Part shown: piece by piece, positions 14,349 through 15,991 of the stretch
Layout: every line of letters starts with the position of its first letter
Numbering within the stretch: position 1 is the first letter of the stretch
Source of the DNA: Kiritimatiellia bacterium
GTDB lineage: Bacteria > Verrucomicrobiota > Kiritimatiellia > RFP12 > UBA1067
Assembly: GCA_017999015.1 (NCBI GenBank)
Contig: JAGOBZ010000009.1
Span: 1-15,991 of the forward strand
Direction of reading: 5' to 3'
DNA: 15,991 nucleotides
Translations under genes and position numbers: made by a program
The notes under the pieces: generated by a model
Databases searched by the model: none
Told to the model about the DNA's origin: nothing
Seen by the model: only the letters and a program-made list of their open reading frames with translations

Positions 14349-14349
14349 T
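14319..14349 (+). promoter_or_regulatory. Possible promoter of the FucP-family gene
   Basis: TTGCCA (14319-14324) and TATAGT (14344-14349) are good hexamers but separated by 19 bases, longer than ideal. They span the end of the radical SAM gene, whose TAG stop is part of the -10 box. The start would be near 14356, about 60 bases before the ATG. Confidence 0.35.
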
Positions 14350-14417
14350 TCTGCTCGTAAAAACAGGAAAGCTCGCGGTGCGGTTTTCCGTCAGAATCTA
14401 TCGACAGGGAGATCACT

Positions 14418-15806
14418 ATGGCAGATCATTCGGCGAAGCCCGATGCCCGCGTGGTGTCGGCGCAATTCGTGTTCCCGTTCGTGTTGACCACCACGCTCTT
14501 CGCTCTCTGGGGCTTCGCGAACGACATCACCAATCCAATGGTCGCCGCTTTCAAAGCCGTCTTCATCGAGATCAACAACACGCAAAGCTCGCTGGTGCAG
14601 TTCGCCTTCTACGGCGGCTACGCCACAATGGCGATTCCCGCCGCGCTCTTCATCCAGAAGTTCTCCTACAAATCGGGCATTCTTCTCGGTTTAGCCCTCT
14701 ACTCGTTCGGCGCGCTGCTCTTCCTTCCGGCAGCCCTCACCGAGAACTTCTACTGGTTCCCGTTTTCTCTCTACATCCTGACATTCGGACTGGCTTTTCT
14801 GGAAACGACCGCCAATCCGTACATCCTGTCGATGGGCGATCCCGCGACCGCCACACGGCGCCTGAACCTGGCGCAGGCCTTCAATCCGATGGGGTCGCTC
14901 CTCGGCATGCTGGTCGCCAGCAAGCTGGTGCTGCGCAACCTGCGCGCCGAGCGCTTTTTTGCTGACATCACCGCCACGCTGCGCGCGCAGGGTGTCCCTG
15001 AAAGCGGCATGGCCGAAGCTATTAAAGCTCATATCAGCGAGCCTGCCAACCAGGCCGCTTATGCGGCGATGAAAACCCACGACATCGCCGTCATCCGCGA
15101 CCCCTACGTGATCCTGGGGCTCGTGGTGGCGGTCTTCTTCTTCATCTTCCTGTTCAGCAGGATTCCGGCCCAGCACACCGCCGACCACATCCATCCCATT
15201 GAGTCCGCCAAGCGCCTGCTGCGCAACCGGAACTGGGTCGGCGGCGTGATCGCGCAGACCTTCTACGTCGCGGCCCAAATCACTTGCTGGACGTACATCA
15301 TCCAGTACGCCGACAGAAACTGCGGCTTCAGTTTCGAACGCGCCCAGGACTGGAACATCGCCGCCATGCTCATCTTTCTCAGCAGCCGTTTCATCTGCAC
15401 CTTCCTCATGAAATATCTGAACGCCAGCCTGTTGCTTACCCTACTGGCCCTTGCCGGTGCCGTGCTGACCACGCTGACCATCCTGCTGCAGAATCAGACC
15501 GGATTGGTCTGCCTGGTCGGCATCTCGGCCTGCATGTCGCTGATGTTCCCCACCATCTACGGCATCGCCTTGGACGGTCTCAGAGAGGATGCCAAACTCG
15601 GGTCTGCCGGCCTCATCTTCGCGATCGTCGGCGGAGCCCTGATGCCGATGGGCGCGGGCTGGTTCATCGACCAAGGCAGTTTCAATCTCGGCGTCATCAC
15701 GCTGACCGGCGAGAGCGCGGCATTCGCGCTGCCGCTGGCCAGCTTCATCGTGGTCGCCCTCTTCGGCTGGCTCACCTTCCGTTCCCTCAAGCCTAAATCC
15801 GCTTAA
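14418..15806 (+). CDS. fucP: FucP-family sugar:H+ symporter (major facilitator superfamily)
   Basis: A 462-residue inner-membrane transporter with about 12 hydrophobic helices. It aligns by eye with E. coli FucP, the L-fucose:proton symporter: SLVQFAFYGGYATMAIPA, FLETTANPYI (E129, matching the proton-coupling E135), RLNLAQAFNPMGS (Q153, matching Q162), GGVIAQTFYVAAQITCWTYII and MFPTIYGIALDGL. In helix 1 it has WGFANDITNP, where the E. coli acidic residue D46 aligns with N39 and an aspartate (D36) aligns with N43. A loop of about 50 residues (172-224) is longer than in E. coli. FucP relatives also carry glucose, galactose or other sugars, so the sugar is not certain. No fucose catabolic gene is in the window. 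The start has GGGAG seven bases upstream. Confidence 0.85.
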   Translation: MADHSAKPDARVVSAQFVFPFVLTTTLFALWGFANDITNPMVAAFKAVFIEINNTQSSLVQFAFYGGYATMAIPAALFIQKFSYKSGILLGLALYSFGALLFLPAALTENFYWFPFSLYILTFGLAFLETTANPYILSMGDPATATRRLNLAQAFNPMGSLLGMLVASKLVLRNLRAERFFADITATLRAQGVPESGMAEAIKAHISEPANQAAYAAMKTHDIAVIRDPYVILGLVVAVFFFIFLFSRIPAQHTADHIHPIESAKRLLRNRNWVGGVIAQTFYVAAQITCWTYIIQYADRNCGFSFERAQDWNIAAMLIFLSSRFICTFLMKYLNASLLLTLLALAGAVLTTLTILLQNQTGLVCLVGISACMSLMFPTIYGIALDGLREDAKLGSAGLIFAIVGGALMPMGAGWFIDQGSFNLGVITLTGESAAFALPLASFIVVALFGWLTFRSLKPKSA

Positions 15807-15821
15807 CCCTCATTCCCTGCC

Positions 15822-15991
15822 ATGCCCCCTAAGAAAACCGCCGTACGACGCAAAAAAAAGCAGCCCGTCAAAACCTTCGTGCTCGACACCAACGTGCTGC
15901 TCCATTCACCGGTGGCCCTCGCCGTGTTTGACGACAATCAGGTGGTCCTGCCGATGGCCGTGCTCGAAGAGCTGGACAAGTTCAAGACGCA
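15822..15991 (+). CDS. PIN-domain protein, probably PIN-PhoH (YlaK-type), N-terminal part
   Basis: The last 170 bases are an open frame of 56 codons that runs off the window. After a basic leader (MPPKKTAVRRKKKQP) it reads KTFVLDTNVLLHSP, then VVLPMAVLEELDKFK. This is the start of a PIN domain: D22 is the first metal-binding acid and E49/E50 the next. That wording is typical of the proteins that join an N-terminal PIN ribonuclease domain to a C-terminal PhoH ATPase; the PhoH half would lie beyond the window, so this part is an inference. It begins 15 bases after the fucP stop and has no clear Shine-Dalgarno site. Confidence 0.8.
   Translation, partial: MPPKKTAVRRKKKQPVKTFVLDTNVLLHSPVALAVFDDNQVVLPMAVLEELDKFKT

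Noticed and set aside
14349..14417. Sugar-responsive operator or riboswitch before fucP
   Set aside because: Only a weak five-base-pair stem (GGAAA/TTTCC) is visible; nothing matches a known riboswitch or a convincing operator.

Overview
The window looks like a chromosomal segment of a GC-rich, Gram-negative-type bacterium. I infer a PVC-superphylum member, most likely Kiritimatiellota or a relative, from three things: scattered heptanucleotide repeat families, an RpiB-SHMT fusion, and a FucP-type sugar permease next to TadC, FHA and PEGA genes. The taxonomic guess is an inference from style, not from a marker gene. I see no phage, insertion sequence or CRISPR array. Most of the window is housekeeping with a few unusual architectures.

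Bases 1-3534: the C-terminal part of a UPF0371/DUF1846 protein (+) runs tail-to-tail, with a 14-base overlap, into a minus-strand group. Reading along the minus strand, that group is an RpiB-SHMT fusion, a nucleoside 2-deoxyribosyltransferase-like protein overlapping it by ATGA, and an MTH1-like Nudix hydrolase. These fit a theme of pentose phosphate, one-carbon and (deoxy)nucleotide-pool metabolism.

Bases 3535-3828 are non-coding and hold three different heptad repeat families plus a GC palindrome. Bases 3829-5726 (minus) carry trxA, then rpsT (S20), lipB and a four-helix membrane protein, the last two overlapping by ATGA. trxA and rpsT each have a good sigma-70-like promoter.

Bases 5915-12046 (plus, divergent from trxA) form a tight run: TadC-type membrane protein, FHA/transmembrane protein, PEGA-repeat lipoprotein-like or periplasmic protein, and helicase HrpB. 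The spacings are 3 bp, 28 bp and a 4-base GTGA overlap. No TadA, TadB or pilin is present in the window. A 14-bp perfect palindrome sits in the divergent promoter region.

Bases 12047-15991 (plus): a tRNA-Glu(UUC) with its own promoter, a pyrimidine-rich spacer, a radical SAM protein with a CX4CX2C cluster motif, a FucP-family sugar:H+ symporter, and the start of a PIN-PhoH protein. A heptad repeat related to the one at 3773 lies inside the radical SAM coding sequence and is translated in frame. The RpiB-SHMT fusion and this translated repeat are the two most distinctive observations. I did not find convincing evidence of a wholly new defence or mobile system.
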